Shown: positions 26,127 to 37,400, counted from the stretch's first letter. The stretch is 64,000 nt of DNA from Dyadobacter arcticus (GCF_011762185.1 NZ_JAASQJ010000003.1:992001-1056000), one strand, 5' to 3'. Numbers and translations are program-made. Notes: generated by a model from the sequence alone, not told the origin.

Positions 26127-26924
26127 TCAAATCCGGATCGAAGTCCGGGATTTGATCAAATCTTTCAATTCCCTCGAAGAGTTGCACAGGCCCATTACTT
26201 TGCCTTCTTTGTCGATGACCAGATGCGTCGGGAATTGATTAATCTTAAGCGTGTCCATCACATAATCATTTTTATTGCCGATCACATGGTAGTCGAAGCG
26301 TTTCTTGGTCAGGAATTTATTTAATGCCTTTTCCGGATCCAGGGCAATGCCCAGGAAAACGACATCATCGCGGTCTTTGTTTTTAGCCACCATTTCATTC
26401 AATTCCGGCATTTCTTCCACACAAGGCACACAGCCGATAAACCAGAATTTCATCACCACATACTTGCCAAGCGTATTTTTCGGATTGTAAACCTTACCGT
26501 TTAAATCTGTAAAATTCAGCCCGTCAAGCGGCTTTCCCCTCTTTTTGTAAAAATTGTAATCGGTAAACGCCTGGCTTCGCAATTGATTTTTAATGTTGTC
26601 TTCAACATTGGGTTTGAGTTTTTCCAACTTGTATTGAATTACCGTATCCCGCGCCATGTATTTGAGGACTACATATTCTCCCGTTTTGTACCTGGCCATG
26701 AAACTATCTGCCGGCATTGGTTTCGAATCGGTATTGAATGTCTCGAAGTCCTTATAAAATTTGACGTGATTGGAATAATACGACCAAAAGTGGGCAAAAT
26801 CGGACATGGCCATCTCCGTTCCGGCAACCGGTGTTCCGAGTTTGTCTTTGTCCTCGGAGCAGCCCGCAACCCATATAATACTCAGCAGAAAGATTGTTAT
26901 CGGCAGTTTTGAAATCCTTTCCAT
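26127..26924 (-). CDS. TlpA-like thioredoxin-fold lipoprotein
   Basis: 265 residues, lipoprotein signal with lipidated Cys22 (WVAGC). Residues about 135-260 are a thioredoxin/AhpC-TSA-like domain with the redox motif C165-V-P-C168 in WFIGCVPCVEEMPELNEM and the cis-Pro region INQFPTHLVIDKEG. The N-terminal 100 residues are a helical part common in Bacteroidota TlpA-like proteins. It should act as a periplasmic thiol reductase, for example in cytochrome maturation or peptide utilisation. Its promoter region contains an AT-rich inverted repeat. Confidence 0.9.
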   Translation of the reverse strand: MERISKLPITIFLLSIIWVAGCSEDKDKLGTPVAGTEMAMSDFAHFWSYYSNHVKFYKDFETFNTDSKPMPADSFMARYKTGEYVVLKYMARDTVIQYKLEKLKPNVEDNIKNQLRSQAFTDYNFYKKRGKPLDGLNFTDLNGKVYNPKNTLGKYVVMKFWFIGCVPCVEEMPELNEMVAKNKDRDDVVFLGIALDPEKALNKFLTKKRFDYHVIGNKNDYVMDTLKINQFPTHLVIDKEGKVMGLCNSSRELKDLIKSRTSIRI

Positions 26925-26949
26925 AGTTTCTTAAATCAAAGTAAATTTA

Positions 26950-26984
26950 GAATAATATATAATAAAATTATATATATAATAAAT
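26950..26984. repeat. AT-rich imperfect inverted repeat
   Basis: About 35 bases composed only of A and T apart from the ends, with two near-complementary arms (AATATATAAT and ATTATATATA) around AAA. It lies 26-60 bases upstream of the TlpA-like gene and may be an operator or simply AT-rich promoter DNA. Confidence 0.3.
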
Positions 26985-27037
26985 CTACTTATCAATACTT
27001 AATTATTTCTTCTGTCAGGAATCCAGTCCACAGTTTT

Positions 27038-27916
27038 TCAAACCAGCACCTCATTTCTCATTGCCGCAGGCCCTTTTCCAAATCTAGTTTTAAATGCGCG
27101 GCTGAAGTGGGAAGCGCTTTCAAAGCCACTTTCAAATGCGGCTTCGCCAACCGTTTTATGCTGGTTACTTAGTAAATGTAATGCGTATTGCAGCCTTTTT
27201 TCAAGCAGCCACTTGCCTGGTGTGCAGTTAAAAATCTTTTCAAAATCCCTTTTAAATGCAGACAGGCTGCGGTTACTTAACTCAGCGTAAACGTCGAGTT
27301 TTAAATTATAACAAAAATTATCCTCCATGACCCGTTGCAGCAGGATAGCCTGCGGACGATGAAGTAACGTGCAGAAATACGACAGAAGATCCTTGTTGAC
27401 CGCATTATCTGCAATATTCAGCACCAGCTCTTTGAATTTCAATTCCAGCAATGATGGGTCCGGATCTTCCATCCCGGCAAAATAAGCTGACATCGACAGA
27501 AAGAAACCCTGTAGCATTTCACTGGATTCGAGAAGCATGACGGGCTCGTGTTGCTGCTCGTATTTCTGGAGCGGCTTAGTCCGGGAGTACAAAGTATCGC
27601 AAATGAATTGGTCAGGAATAAAAAACAACATCACACAAAATCCGGTATCCATCAATTGTTCCAGGATAAAACCGCCCTTTCTCACAAACACGCAGCTATC
27701 TTTCTGAATATGGTAACTGCCCCTTGCGGTATGCCAGGTCTTTTCGCCGTCGATCACATAAAAGAGGTAATTGTATTGCGTCCACAGATCAGCAAACCGG
27801 GTTTTCATCAGCCGGGCCTCCATCGGGCAATTGAATGCGGTAATAAGTGATTGTCCGCAGTTGAACTGCCGGTAATAATTTGGATGCTGCAGTACACGTT
27901 CAAAGAAGTTAACCAT
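27038..27916 (-). CDS. AraC-family transcriptional regulator
   Basis: 292 residues from ATG 27916 (a GTG nine bases upstream is possible). The N-terminal 190 residues form a cupin-like sensor domain (KTWHTARGSYHIQKDSCVFV). The C-terminal 100 residues are a double HTH of AraC type: LSNRSLSAFKRDFEKIFN, then LLSNQHKTVGEAAFESGF and ASHFSRAFKTRFG. Ligand unknown. It is divergent to the methyltransferase gene (195 bases apart), a plausible target. Confidence 0.9.
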   Translation of the reverse strand: MVNFFERVLQHPNYYRQFNCGQSLITAFNCPMEARLMKTRFADLWTQYNYLFYVIDGEKTWHTARGSYHIQKDSCVFVRKGGFILEQLMDTGFCVMLFFIPDQFICDTLYSRTKPLQKYEQQHEPVMLLESSEMLQGFFLSMSAYFAGMEDPDPSLLELKFKELVLNIADNAVNKDLLSYFCTLLHRPQAILLQRVMEDNFCYNLKLDVYAELSNRSLSAFKRDFEKIFNCTPGKWLLEKRLQYALHLLSNQHKTVGEAAFESGFESASHFSRAFKTRFGKGPAAMRNEVLV

Positions 27917-28110
27917 TTGTCGCACAGACTGTTTAAGTAATAAACATTGAGTAAGATAAGATTTGAATCAGATTACAGCCGTTTAATAGCTGGACTTTGC
28001 AGGCAGAAAATTGAACGTTGAAGTCATCAGCATCAATCTGAGGATCGGTAATATTGTGCCTTGAAAATAGTGCATATTTTTCTTAATTTTTATTACACAA
28101 AACACAAAAC

Positions 28111-28926
28111 ATGATGAATGCAAACAAAGCACTGTGGGAAAAAGGCGATTTCACCGTACTCGCGGACACTATGAGGGAAAGCGGCTCAGCACTTGTTGCA
28201 CAGCTAGGCGTTACCCACGGCCTTAAAGTTTTAGATCTAGGTTGCGGCGATGGTACCACTGCCCTACCAGAAGCACAGTTAGGGGCGGATGTACTTGGTG
28301 TAGACATTGCAAGAAACCTGGTTGCAGCTGGAAACGTCCGTGCAAAAGCAGCGGGACTTACCAACCTGACGTTCCAGGAAGGCGACGGAACGGATTTGAG
28401 CGAACTCGCGGATGATACGTTGGATCTGGTTGTCAGCATCTTTGGCGTTATGTTCGCACCGAGGCCATTTGATGTAGCGAAAGAAATGGTCAGGGTTACC
28501 CGTCCGGGCGGCCGGATTGTGATGGGAAACTGGATACCCGGCGACCCAACGCTGGTTGCGCAAATATTAAAGATCAGCTCGGCATACACGCCTGCGCCAC
28601 CGGAAGGCTTCATCAGCCCGATGTTGTGGGGTGTTGAGGAGCAGGTCATTGAGCGGTTTGGTGCAGCTGGGGTGTCAAAAGAGAACATTTCGTTCATTAA
28701 AGACACCTTCACTTTCAATGCCTCCTACCCCACGGCCATACTGGTAAGTAATTTCAAAAACTTCTATGGCCCCACGATGAATGCTTTCGAAGCGGCAGAG
28801 AAAAACGGAAAAGCGGCTGATTTGCAGCGCGAACTGGAAGCATTGTTCGCCAGCCAAAACACTTCTGGGAACGAAGCTACGACATCTATCCCAGCTAAGT
28901 TTCTGAGGGTTACCGTTCAATGCTGA
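28111..28926 (+). CDS. Class I SAM-dependent methyltransferase
   Basis: 271 residues. Motif I is LKVLDLGCGDGTTALPEA (SAM glycine loop, about residues 40-55), then DVLGVDIARN, FQEGDGTDLSELADDTLDLV and a motif III strand VTRPGGRIVMGNW. The family is the Methyltransf_11/25 type acting on small molecules; the substrate is not evident. The start at 28111 lies after an AT-rich leader. The divergent AraC regulator may control it. Confidence 0.88.
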   Translation: MMNANKALWEKGDFTVLADTMRESGSALVAQLGVTHGLKVLDLGCGDGTTALPEAQLGADVLGVDIARNLVAAGNVRAKAAGLTNLTFQEGDGTDLSELADDTLDLVVSIFGVMFAPRPFDVAKEMVRVTRPGGRIVMGNWIPGDPTLVAQILKISSAYTPAPPEGFISPMLWGVEEQVIERFGAAGVSKENISFIKDTFTFNASYPTAILVSNFKNFYGPTMNAFEAAEKNGKAADLQRELEALFASQNTSGNEATTSIPAKFLRVTVQC

Positions 28927-28957
28927 GGTAATTGTTTTCATTTATTAGCCAATCAAA

Positions 28958-28992
28958 AAAGGTCCTGCAAACTACTGGTTTGCAGGACCTTT
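28958..28992 (-). terminator. Strong bidirectional terminator
   Basis: A perfect 15-base stem, AAAGGTCCTGCAAAC / GTTTGCAGGACCTTT, with loop TACTG. On the minus strand a run of seven T follows, so it mainly ends the SusC-SusD-DUF1553-DUF1501 transcript; on the plus strand it can end the methyltransferase transcript. Confidence 0.95.
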
Positions 28993-29027
28993 CTCTAAGG
29001 ACTTAAACTAACGCTAATATCTACTAC

Positions 29028-30485
29028 TTAACTTATAATATCCTTTACAACCTTCCCTGACACATCCGTAAGCCTGAACCTTCGTCCTAAGTGCTTATAA
29101 ACGAGCTTTTCGTGGTCAAGCCCGAGCTGGTGAAGCACAGTAGCCTGGAAATCATGGACGTGCACTGGGTTTTCAACAACATTGTAGCCGAACTCATCCG
29201 TTTGCCCATACGCAATGCCCGGCTTAATGCCGCCTCCTGCCATCCAGATGCTGAAACAGCGAGGATGATGGTCGCGGCCATAATTATCCTTGGTAAGTTG
29301 CCCCTGGCTGAAATTGGTCCGGCCAAACTCACCGCCCCAGATTACCAGCGTTTCATCCAATAACCCTCTTTGTTTCAAATCGGTAACCAATGCTGCTGAG
29401 GCCTGATCAACGTCTTTGGCCTGTCCGGTAATATCACCAGGAAGGTTGGCATGCTGGTCCCAGCCCTGGTGGTATAACTGCACAAAACGCACGCCATTTT
29501 CTGACAGCTTGCGGGCGAGAAGGCAATTTGCGGCAAACGTGCCTGGAATAAGGCATTCAGTACCATATAACTTAATGATATCATCAGGTTCCTGCGAAAT
29601 GTCCAGCGTTTCCGGAACAGCGGTTTGCATCCGGTAGGCCATTTCATATTGCTTTACTTTTGCGATGATTTCCGGATCACCCAGTTCGTCATAGGCCAGT
29701 TCATTCAAAACCGACAATTTGTCCAGCATTTTGCGGCGATCCAGTTTGTTCATGCCCTCGGGGTCGCGGAGGTACAATACAGGATCATCGCCTTTCCCAA
29801 ACTGAACGCCCTGATGAATGGAATCCAGAAATCCATTGGACCACAATTTGGAATAAACACCCTGGCTATTACCCTTGCCTCTTGATATGAGCACGGTAAA
29901 TGCGGGAAGATTTTTATTCTCGCTCCCCAGCCCATAACTAAGCCAGGCGCCCATACTCGGGCGGTTACCCTGCTGCGCACCCGTTTGAAAAAATGTAATC
30001 GCAGGGTCATGATTGATCGCCTCCGTGTGCATGGAACGTACAATGCAGATATCACCCACAATTTTTGCGGTATGCGGGAACAGGTCGCTGATCCAAGCGC
30101 GCGACTCCCCATATTGTTTGAAATCCACAAAAGATCCAACCAGGGGCAGCGCTGCCTGATTGGCCGTAAAACCCGTAAGCCTTTGCCCGCCGCGAACGGA
30201 AGCCGGAAGGTCCTGCCCCATCATTTCCCTCAATTTGGGTTTGTAATCAAAGGATTCCAGCTGAGACGGTGCCCCGTTTTGGAACAGGTAAATAACCCGT
30301 TTCGCTTTCGGTGCAAAGCTTGGAATACCTGGACTGAAAATAGGACCATCGTCTGCATTGTTCTGCGTGAAAAGGTCAGGGATCAGCAGGGAGCCCAATC
30401 CGATACTTCCCAATCCAAGACTAAGTTTCGACAAAAACCGCCGCCTGTTGAAGTTGAGAGAATGTTCCCGGATCTCGTTTTCCAT
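29028..30485 (-). CDS. DUF1501 protein with Tat signal
   Basis: 485 residues. A twin-arginine signal is present at the N-terminus (FNRRRFLSKLSLGLGSIGLG). The body is the DUF1501 family, an alkaline-phosphatase/sulfatase-like fold abundant in planctomycetes: VIYLFQNGAPSQLESFDYKP, SMHTEAINHDPAITFFQTGA, TLVIWGGEFGRT and GRDHHPRCFSIWMAGGG. Its biochemical activity is not established. It is the last gene of the SusC/SusD operon, 5 bases after the DUF1553 gene, and closed by the 28958-28992 terminator. Partner role in processing the imported substrate is inference. Confidence 0.92.
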   Translation of the reverse strand: MENEIREHSLNFNRRRFLSKLSLGLGSIGLGSLLIPDLFTQNNADDGPIFSPGIPSFAPKAKRVIYLFQNGAPSQLESFDYKPKLREMMGQDLPASVRGGQRLTGFTANQAALPLVGSFVDFKQYGESRAWISDLFPHTAKIVGDICIVRSMHTEAINHDPAITFFQTGAQQGNRPSMGAWLSYGLGSENKNLPAFTVLISRGKGNSQGVYSKLWSNGFLDSIHQGVQFGKGDDPVLYLRDPEGMNKLDRRKMLDKLSVLNELAYDELGDPEIIAKVKQYEMAYRMQTAVPETLDISQEPDDIIKLYGTECLIPGTFAANCLLARKLSENGVRFVQLYHQGWDQHANLPGDITGQAKDVDQASAALVTDLKQRGLLDETLVIWGGEFGRTNFSQGQLTKDNYGRDHHPRCFSIWMAGGGIKPGIAYGQTDEFGYNVVENPVHVHDFQATVLHQLGLDHEKLVYKHLGRRFRLTDVSGKVVKDIIS

Positions 30486-30490
30486 AATCG

Positions 30491-32824
30491 TTAAGTTTTC
30501 GTGATCGCCTCTTCAAGGTTGTAAATCGTAGAAATGACGCGCATCATGGCTACCAGTAGCTTTTTGTCTGCTTTATTTGATTGCGGATATTCTCCCACTG
30601 AAAGAAGTCTTTCCGCTTGCTTAATATTCATTGATTTCGCTTCGCCAGCATAATATTCAGTAAGGACAGCGATCTCTTTGTCAGTAGGCGTGCGACAGAT
30701 GATCATCCTGAATGCTTTTGTAATTTTCGCTTTCGTCTCCGATTTTTCACTCAATAACCTGTCTGCCAGAACCCGTGAAGCTTCCAATACAGTTGGATCG
30801 TTCATCATCACCAGTGCCTGCAATGGGGTATTGGTTTTTTGTCTGCTGATCTCGCACAAGTCGCGGTTACTTGCGTCGAATATTCCCATGGACGGAGGAG
30901 GGACGGTGCGTTTCACGAAAGTATACATGCCGCGACGGTACAAACTAGCGCCATGATCCTGCCTGTATACAGATAGCATCACGTCACCGCCCGCAGTGGC
31001 ACTTTCCCACAGGCCTTCTGGCTGGTAAGGTTTCACACTTGGCCCGCCAATGGTCTTCACCAGCAACCCGCTACTGGACAGCACCAGGTCCTTGATAAAC
31101 TCTGCCTGAATGCGGTATCTCGGAGATCTTGCAAGATAAATGTTCTCAGGATCGGCATCCCTTTTTTCAGGAGTTACTACCACCGACTGCCTGTAAGTTG
31201 CCGACATAACGACCTGTTTCACAAGCCTTTTCATATCCCAATTGTGTTCCATGAAATCCACGGCCAGCCAGTCGAGCAAGGCCGGATGGGTGGGCAATTC
31301 TCCCTGCATCCCAAAATCTCCGGATGTTTTTACGATTCCGCGTCCAAAGAACTCCTGCCACATTCGGTTAACAAACACCCTTGCAGTCAATGGGTTACGT
31401 TTGTCAAAGAGCCACTGTGCCAGGCCGAGCCGGTTTTTAGGGTATTTTGGATCAAAAGGAAGTATTGATTTGGGAGTTCCGGGTTGTACTTGATCGCCAT
31501 ATGCATTAAAAACACCTCTTTTCAGCACATAAGTCTTTCTGGTCGTGTCCAAATCACCCATGACCGAGACGATTAACCGACTGGTATCCGGCTTATTGAC
31601 AAATTTCAGTATCGATTTGACATCCTCATTGCTGATCTCCATCATGGGTTTCTTCGCAAAGGACTCGGGTTTACCGACCGATGGGTCAATGGCGGTATAT
31701 GTTGCCCTCATTTCATTCACATTATTGAAAAAGGAGAACATCTGATAATACTCCTTTTGAGAAAACGGGTCGTACTTGTGATCGTGGCAATGCGCACATT
31801 CCATAGTTACGCCGAGCAATGCCTTCCCAAATGTGTCGCTGCGATCCGTGACATAGGTAATTCGATACTCTTCCTCATCCACAGCGCCTTCTTCTGTGAT
31901 TTTGTGGTTACGGTTGAAGCCCGTTGCCAGCAATTGTTCTTTATTGGCATTCGGAATCAAATCCCCCGCCAGCTGCCAGGTAATGAAGTCCTTGTAAGAT
32001 ATATTTTTGTTTAAAGCATGGATCACCCAATCGCGCCAGGGCCATTGCGACCGGTAATTATCCATCTGGTAACCGTAAGAATCAGAATAACGGGCCACAT
32101 CCAGCCAAGGCAAAGCCATTCGCTCTCCATACTCCGGACTTGCCAGCAACTTATCGACGACCTTTTCATAAGCATTGGCATTTTGATTGGCGACGAAACC
32201 GTCCATCATGGCCAAAGTTGGCGGTAAGCCGGTCAGATCGAGGCTTAATCTTTTGAGCAGCCGCTCCTGATCAGCTTCCTCGTTGGGAGATAATCCTTTT
32301 TGTTCCTGCCGGGCCAGGATGAAAAGATCGATCTCATTTTTACTCCAACCTTCTTTTTTGACAGCGGGTAACGCTGGTTTTTTCGGCACCGTAAATGCCC
32401 AATGCTTTTCATACTTCGCGCCTTGTTTGATCCAGGCTTTTAGCAAATCAATCTCATATGCCGACAGCCTTAGATTCGAAGACTTAGGCGGCATTTGCAT
32501 GCTTGTATCGGTGGTCGATATCCTGAGATACATCTGCGACAATTCCGGTTTTCCCGGGACAATTGCATGTGCGGAGGGATTTTCCTTTAATGCCCGATAA
32601 GCCTCCTCGGCAATGTCGAGCCGCAAACCTGCCTCCCTTTTGTTGGCATCAGGGCCGTGACATGCCAGGCATTTGTCGGAGAGAATCGGCCTTACATCGA
32701 AATTGTAGCTGATCTCATTCGGAATACGCTCGGGTAAATTGTCTTTTGAAGACCCTGTGCATGATTCCAGGAAAATTATAGCGTACAGTACTGCAAGAAA
32801 AGACCCAAGATATTTCACACGCAT
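30491..32824 (-). CDS. Planctomycete-type cytochrome DUF1549/DUF1553 lipoprotein
   Basis: 777 residues from ATG 32824, where a lipoprotein signal follows directly (Cys22, FLESC); upstream TTG/ATG codons would bury it. Domains in order: a c-type cytochrome-like PSCyt1 module with C52-L-A-C-H56 (DKCLACHGPDANKREAGLRLD), DUF1549 (about 150-370) with a second CxxCH in MECAHCHDHKYDPF, and DUF1553 (about 480-730) with RVFVNRMWQEFFGRGIV and NTPLQALVMMNDP. The whole set is typical of planctomycetes, where it pairs with DUF1501, as here. Function is not established. 61 bases downstream of SusD, same strand. Confidence 0.92.
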   Translation of the reverse strand: MRVKYLGSFLAVLYAIIFLESCTGSSKDNLPERIPNEISYNFDVRPILSDKCLACHGPDANKREAGLRLDIAEEAYRALKENPSAHAIVPGKPELSQMYLRISTTDTSMQMPPKSSNLRLSAYEIDLLKAWIKQGAKYEKHWAFTVPKKPALPAVKKEGWSKNEIDLFILARQEQKGLSPNEEADQERLLKRLSLDLTGLPPTLAMMDGFVANQNANAYEKVVDKLLASPEYGERMALPWLDVARYSDSYGYQMDNYRSQWPWRDWVIHALNKNISYKDFITWQLAGDLIPNANKEQLLATGFNRNHKITEEGAVDEEEYRITYVTDRSDTFGKALLGVTMECAHCHDHKYDPFSQKEYYQMFSFFNNVNEMRATYTAIDPSVGKPESFAKKPMMEISNEDVKSILKFVNKPDTSRLIVSVMGDLDTTRKTYVLKRGVFNAYGDQVQPGTPKSILPFDPKYPKNRLGLAQWLFDKRNPLTARVFVNRMWQEFFGRGIVKTSGDFGMQGELPTHPALLDWLAVDFMEHNWDMKRLVKQVVMSATYRQSVVVTPEKRDADPENIYLARSPRYRIQAEFIKDLVLSSSGLLVKTIGGPSVKPYQPEGLWESATAGGDVMLSVYRQDHGASLYRRGMYTFVKRTVPPPSMGIFDASNRDLCEISRQKTNTPLQALVMMNDPTVLEASRVLADRLLSEKSETKAKITKAFRMIICRTPTDKEIAVLTEYYAGEAKSMNIKQAERLLSVGEYPQSNKADKKLLVAMMRVISTIYNLEEAITKT

Positions 32825-32885
32825 CACATACACTTTATTGCTTTCACTTTCACGATTCTGATCCCGCATAGACAATTCGAATTAA

Positions 32886-34424
32886 TTAATATCCTGGATT
32901 TTGATCCAGTGCCCCGATTAAGATTTCCCGGTTGGGAATTGGATAAATCAACTTATCAGGTGTAACATTATAACTGGTAGCTGGAATATAGGATTCTCCT
33001 TTATGGGCTTGCTTAATATACTCCCCATTTTTCGTCATTACATCTATGGCTTTCCCGGTCCTGACAAGATCCAGCCATCTTTTATTTTCAAATGCAAGTT
33101 CAACCCTACGCTCATGCAGGATAATATCCCGTAAAGCAGCCTGAGTAGAAGAAGTGACAGCCGCAAGTCCGGCCCTGGTGCGAACTGGGTTCAGATATAC
33201 TAACGCATCAGCTGTCTTATTTTGCTCATTCAATGCTTCTGCAAGGGAAAGCAAGGCATCTGAATATCTGTAAATGGGGAAATTGTCGTCGGTATTCTGT
33301 TCCAGGGCGTGCGGGTGCAGATACTTTTTAATGTAAGGATAAGCACGTTTGCCAGCAGCCATCTTGTATCCTACCGGACTCTTAATGGCGTCAATTACCA
33401 TATCACCGATTACGCCCGTACCCTCCGCAATGGCAATAGAAGCCTCCAATCGTTTATCACCCGGCTCATAAGTCCCGATCATTTCAAAGGTGGGGACATT
33501 CCATCCGCCGCCCTGACGATTTTGGGAAGCGATGCCGGTAATGATCTTTACATCAGAAGATAATGGTAAAAACGGGTACACAAAATCACTGGCCTGCAAT
33601 TGATTGCCCTGTTGATATTGAATTTCAAAAATGGATTCCTTGCTATTTTTGTTCGCTAAGCTAAAAGCCGCAGCATAATCAGGAAGCAATGCATATCCCA
33701 TCTGGGTGACACTTTTTAATTCTGTTTCCGCCGCTGCAAAGTTTTTTTGCACTAAATAAACATCTGCCAGCAGCATCCTTGCTGCACCCTGTGTCGCGCG
33801 GCCGTTTTGAGGAAATGCGGGTACAGGCAATTTACTTATCGCATCTTTCAAATCTTCAATGATTACGTTATAAACCTCGGCAACAGATGACCGTGGCACA
33901 TACGCGTCACCGGCACCCTGGACAGCTTTCAGATAAAGCGGCACACCACCGAAATACCTTACCAGGTCAAAGTAAAATAGCGCACGTAAAAATTTGGCCT
34001 GACCGGTAAATCTGTTGACAGCGTCAGGGCTCAGGCCGGCAGCAACGATATAATCCAGAATGTTATTTGCTCTTGCAATACCGACGTAAAGGCTATTGTA
34101 TTTGCTGGCAACCAGTCCGCTTACATTTTTATCCAGGAAGAAATCTGCATCTTCCCTCTCAATATATTGTCCGCCCCTATTGGTGTTATTGAACTCAATA
34201 TGGGTATTATCGGAACGCATCTCACCCATTGACCAGTCCGAAATGGAGCTTTTGGCATTTCTTGTAGCCGCGTATGCGCCGACCAATGCCTGCTCAAATT
34301 GCGCCTCAGTTTTATAAAAATTGCCTGAAGTGACAGAGCTTTCGGGCACACGGTTCAAAAATTCCTCCGAACACGCCGTCAGGAACAATGTGGTTAACGC
34401 AAGTATATATATTGACTTTTTCAT
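32886..34424 (-). CDS. SusD/RagB-family outer-membrane lipoprotein
   Basis: 512 residues, lipobox TAC18 (FLTAC). The SusD fold is plain: RVPESSVTSGNFYKTEAQFE near the start, GAYAATRN, tetratricopeptide helices (AKFLRALFYFDLVRYFGGVP, AARMLLADVYLVQKNF), and a C-terminal LRDIILHERRVELAFENKRW followed by YPIPNREI. It captures the substrate on the cell surface for the SusC partner encoded 19 bases upstream. The ligand cannot be deduced; no glycoside hydrolase gene is near. Confidence 0.97.
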   Translation of the reverse strand: MKKSIYILALTTLFLTACSEEFLNRVPESSVTSGNFYKTEAQFEQALVGAYAATRNAKSSISDWSMGEMRSDNTHIEFNNTNRGGQYIEREDADFFLDKNVSGLVASKYNSLYVGIARANNILDYIVAAGLSPDAVNRFTGQAKFLRALFYFDLVRYFGGVPLYLKAVQGAGDAYVPRSSVAEVYNVIIEDLKDAISKLPVPAFPQNGRATQGAARMLLADVYLVQKNFAAAETELKSVTQMGYALLPDYAAAFSLANKNSKESIFEIQYQQGNQLQASDFVYPFLPLSSDVKIITGIASQNRQGGGWNVPTFEMIGTYEPGDKRLEASIAIAEGTGVIGDMVIDAIKSPVGYKMAAGKRAYPYIKKYLHPHALEQNTDDNFPIYRYSDALLSLAEALNEQNKTADALVYLNPVRTRAGLAAVTSSTQAALRDIILHERRVELAFENKRWLDLVRTGKAIDVMTKNGEYIKQAHKGESYIPATSYNVTPDKLIYPIPNREILIGALDQNPGY

Positions 34425-34443
34425 GATTGAGATCTTTTGAAGA

Positions 34444-37400
34444 TTAAAAACTTAAGTTAACACCCAACGCCACAGTCCTGGGAATCGGATATGGGCTGAC
34501 ATCCACACCTTCTCTCAAACCGTTAAGCCCATTGAGACTGGCCTCCGGATTTGCACCTTTATATTTGGTCAGAATAAATGCCTGCTGTACACTAATGAAG
34601 ATACGGGCCTTACTTACGTATTTAGTCAATGCAGGAAAAGTGTAGCCCAGCGTCACATTTTTAAGCGTTAAATAAGAGGCATCAAGCACTAGTCTGTCCT
34701 GATTGCTCCTCGGAAAAGAGGTAGTACCAGATAGCGAGCGCCCAACAATTCCTGCACCCGGATTTTCTTCTGAGCGCCATCTGTCTTTCATGTATTTTTC
34801 AACATTGAAGATCCCTTCCAGTGTTTCCGACCATTCGGCAAGTGAATAGTACATTTTGCCCCCATATGATCCCGAGAAGACCAGATTCAGATCAAAACTT
34901 TTGTAAGTGAGGCTATTGTTGATACCGAATAAAAACTTTGGACTTGGATTACCGATGTACGTCCTGTCCAAGCTATTGATGACACCGTCAGCATTTAAAT
35001 CTTTCATCCGCATTGTCCCGATCTGCGATGTGCTGTGCTTGGGCTGAGAGTCAAATTCGGATTTAGTCATATAAATCCCGTCAAATACGTAACCATAGAA
35101 CTGGCCCATTGGATTTCCCACTTCCGTTTTCCATATATCAGAAGAATATTCACCAATTCCTCCGATGGGCGTATTGTTGGTGCCCAGCTTGATTACTTTA
35201 TTGCGGTTTATTGAAATGTTAAAGTCGGTACTCCATTTCAGATCGCCCACGAGGTTTTTGGTTGTAACACCTGCTTCATACCCCCAAAAATGGAATTCCC
35301 CGATATTATCCTGAATGTTCGAAAATCCCGCGCCATTTGGAATATCAACCTGATAAAGCATATTTTTTGTGCTTTTGTTGTAATAATCCAGGGTTAGGGA
35401 AATCCGGTCTTTAAAGAGCCCGATATCCAGCCCGACATCCATTCCACGCGTTGTTTCCCAGGTAAGCAGCGAATTACCAATAGAAGAAGGGCTTCGTCCC
35501 TGTACCAATGCGCCGCCAAAGACATAATTGGTTGAATTGATGTTACCAAACTGGCTGTAATTACCAATGTTGAAGTTACCCGCATCTCCAAATTCAGTCC
35601 TTAATTTCAAATAACTGACCGATCTCCATCTTTGGGCAAAACCTTCGTCGGAAATAATCCATCCTGCTGATATGGAAGGAAATGCACCCCAACGGTTGTC
35701 AGAACCGAAGCGGGAAGAACCGTCCCTGCGTATTGATGCGGAAAGCAGATATTTACCTTTAAAATTGTAATTCAAGCGGCTATACAATGATAACAACGAC
35801 CATTCTGTGGCATTACTGCTTCCACTTTTGAGCGCTGCGGCATCGATCCAGCTTACCGCATCATCCGGAAAACTGGTGCCGGTAAGGGTATTGTTTTCCT
35901 GTCTGAACAACTGGGCCGAGTAGCCGACCAGAGCTTCAACCGTATGATCTCCGCCAAAGGTTTTGGCGTAGTTGAGCGTGTTCTCGGTTAACCAGGATGT
36001 ATACTGATTTGTCTGATAGGAACCAGTTGCGAGTTTGGGTGCATTAGCAAAGATTGTTCCGACTGTTGATGGGCTGAAAATACGCTGCTTTCTGTTTTCA
36101 ATGTCAATAGAAACCGAGCTTTTGAACCTGAAATCTTTGAGGAACTCTACTTGTGCATAAGCACTGCTGAGTAGTCTGGTTGCGTTTGTGACATTTTTAG
36201 TTTCTTCCAAGGAACGTTTCCAGTTTGGAAAAGTAAACAAGCCGGGTCCTGTAAAACTCAATTTTCGCGAGCCATCGGGATTAGTATCATCCGGAGAAAA
36301 AATGGATGGCGTAATAACAGCTGCATAAATCAGGCTATAAAAATTGTCCGAGTCCGGATTATTGCTTGTTTGGTAAGTTGGCGCGATGTTGATCCCTACT
36401 TTTATCGCTTTGTTAACCTTATATTCATTATTTGACCTGAGAGAGAAACGCTGAAAATCTGTGTTGATAATTGAGCCCTTCTCTTTATAATACCCCAGGG
36501 TTGTTGCAGTGCTGAAATTATCCTTATTCGATAGCAACGTCAGGTTATAACTGTTTTGCCCAGCCGGCTGCAAAAGCTCTTCGTACCAATCCGTGTCGGG
36601 GCCGGAATATGCTTCCGGATTCTGATAAAGCTCCGGTATGCCACCTGTCCAGCCCTCATATTTTATTTTATCTTCAAATATGGCTTTTCTGTCAGCCAGG
36701 AATTCTTTTGCATTCATCAGCTTGGCCCTTCCCCGCTGCGGCACCCTCGCGACACCGTAAGTAGCGCTGAACTGTATGGAGGTCTTTCCAGGCTTAGCTT
36801 GCTTGGTGGTGATAAGTACCACTCCGTTTGCTGCCCGGGATCCGTACAAAGCCGCGGCCGATGCTCCTTTCAGTATGGAAAAGCTTTCAATTTCATTGGG
36901 GTTAATATTATTAATTCCTCCCACAATAGGAAAACCATCAACGACGTACAGGGGATTGTTACCTGCATTAATTGAAGCTGCTCCCCGGATACGTATGGCA
37001 ATGCCTGCACCAGGAACACCTGTCGACTGATTGATCTGCACCCCCGCCACTCTTCCCTGAAGCTTTTGTGCAAATTGCCCTACCGGCTGATCTTCCAGTT
37101 GCGCCGCCTGTATTGTAGCTATCGAGCCGGTAACTTCTCTCTGTTTTTGGGTTCCGTAGCCCACGACAATAATTTCTTCAAGCGCTCTATCTTCTGGTTT
37201 AAGACTAATGGAAATACTGGTTTTGTCACCGACTGCAATTTCCTGGCTTTGATAACCCACAAAACTGAAAACGAGTATCGCATTTTCGTCGGGAACCTGA
37301 ATGGAATATTGCCCGTCGGTATCGGTTGTACTACCTGTCTGAGTTCCTTTCAGAATCACGTTTACACCAGCAAGAACCAGCCCTTTCTCATCGGTAACCT

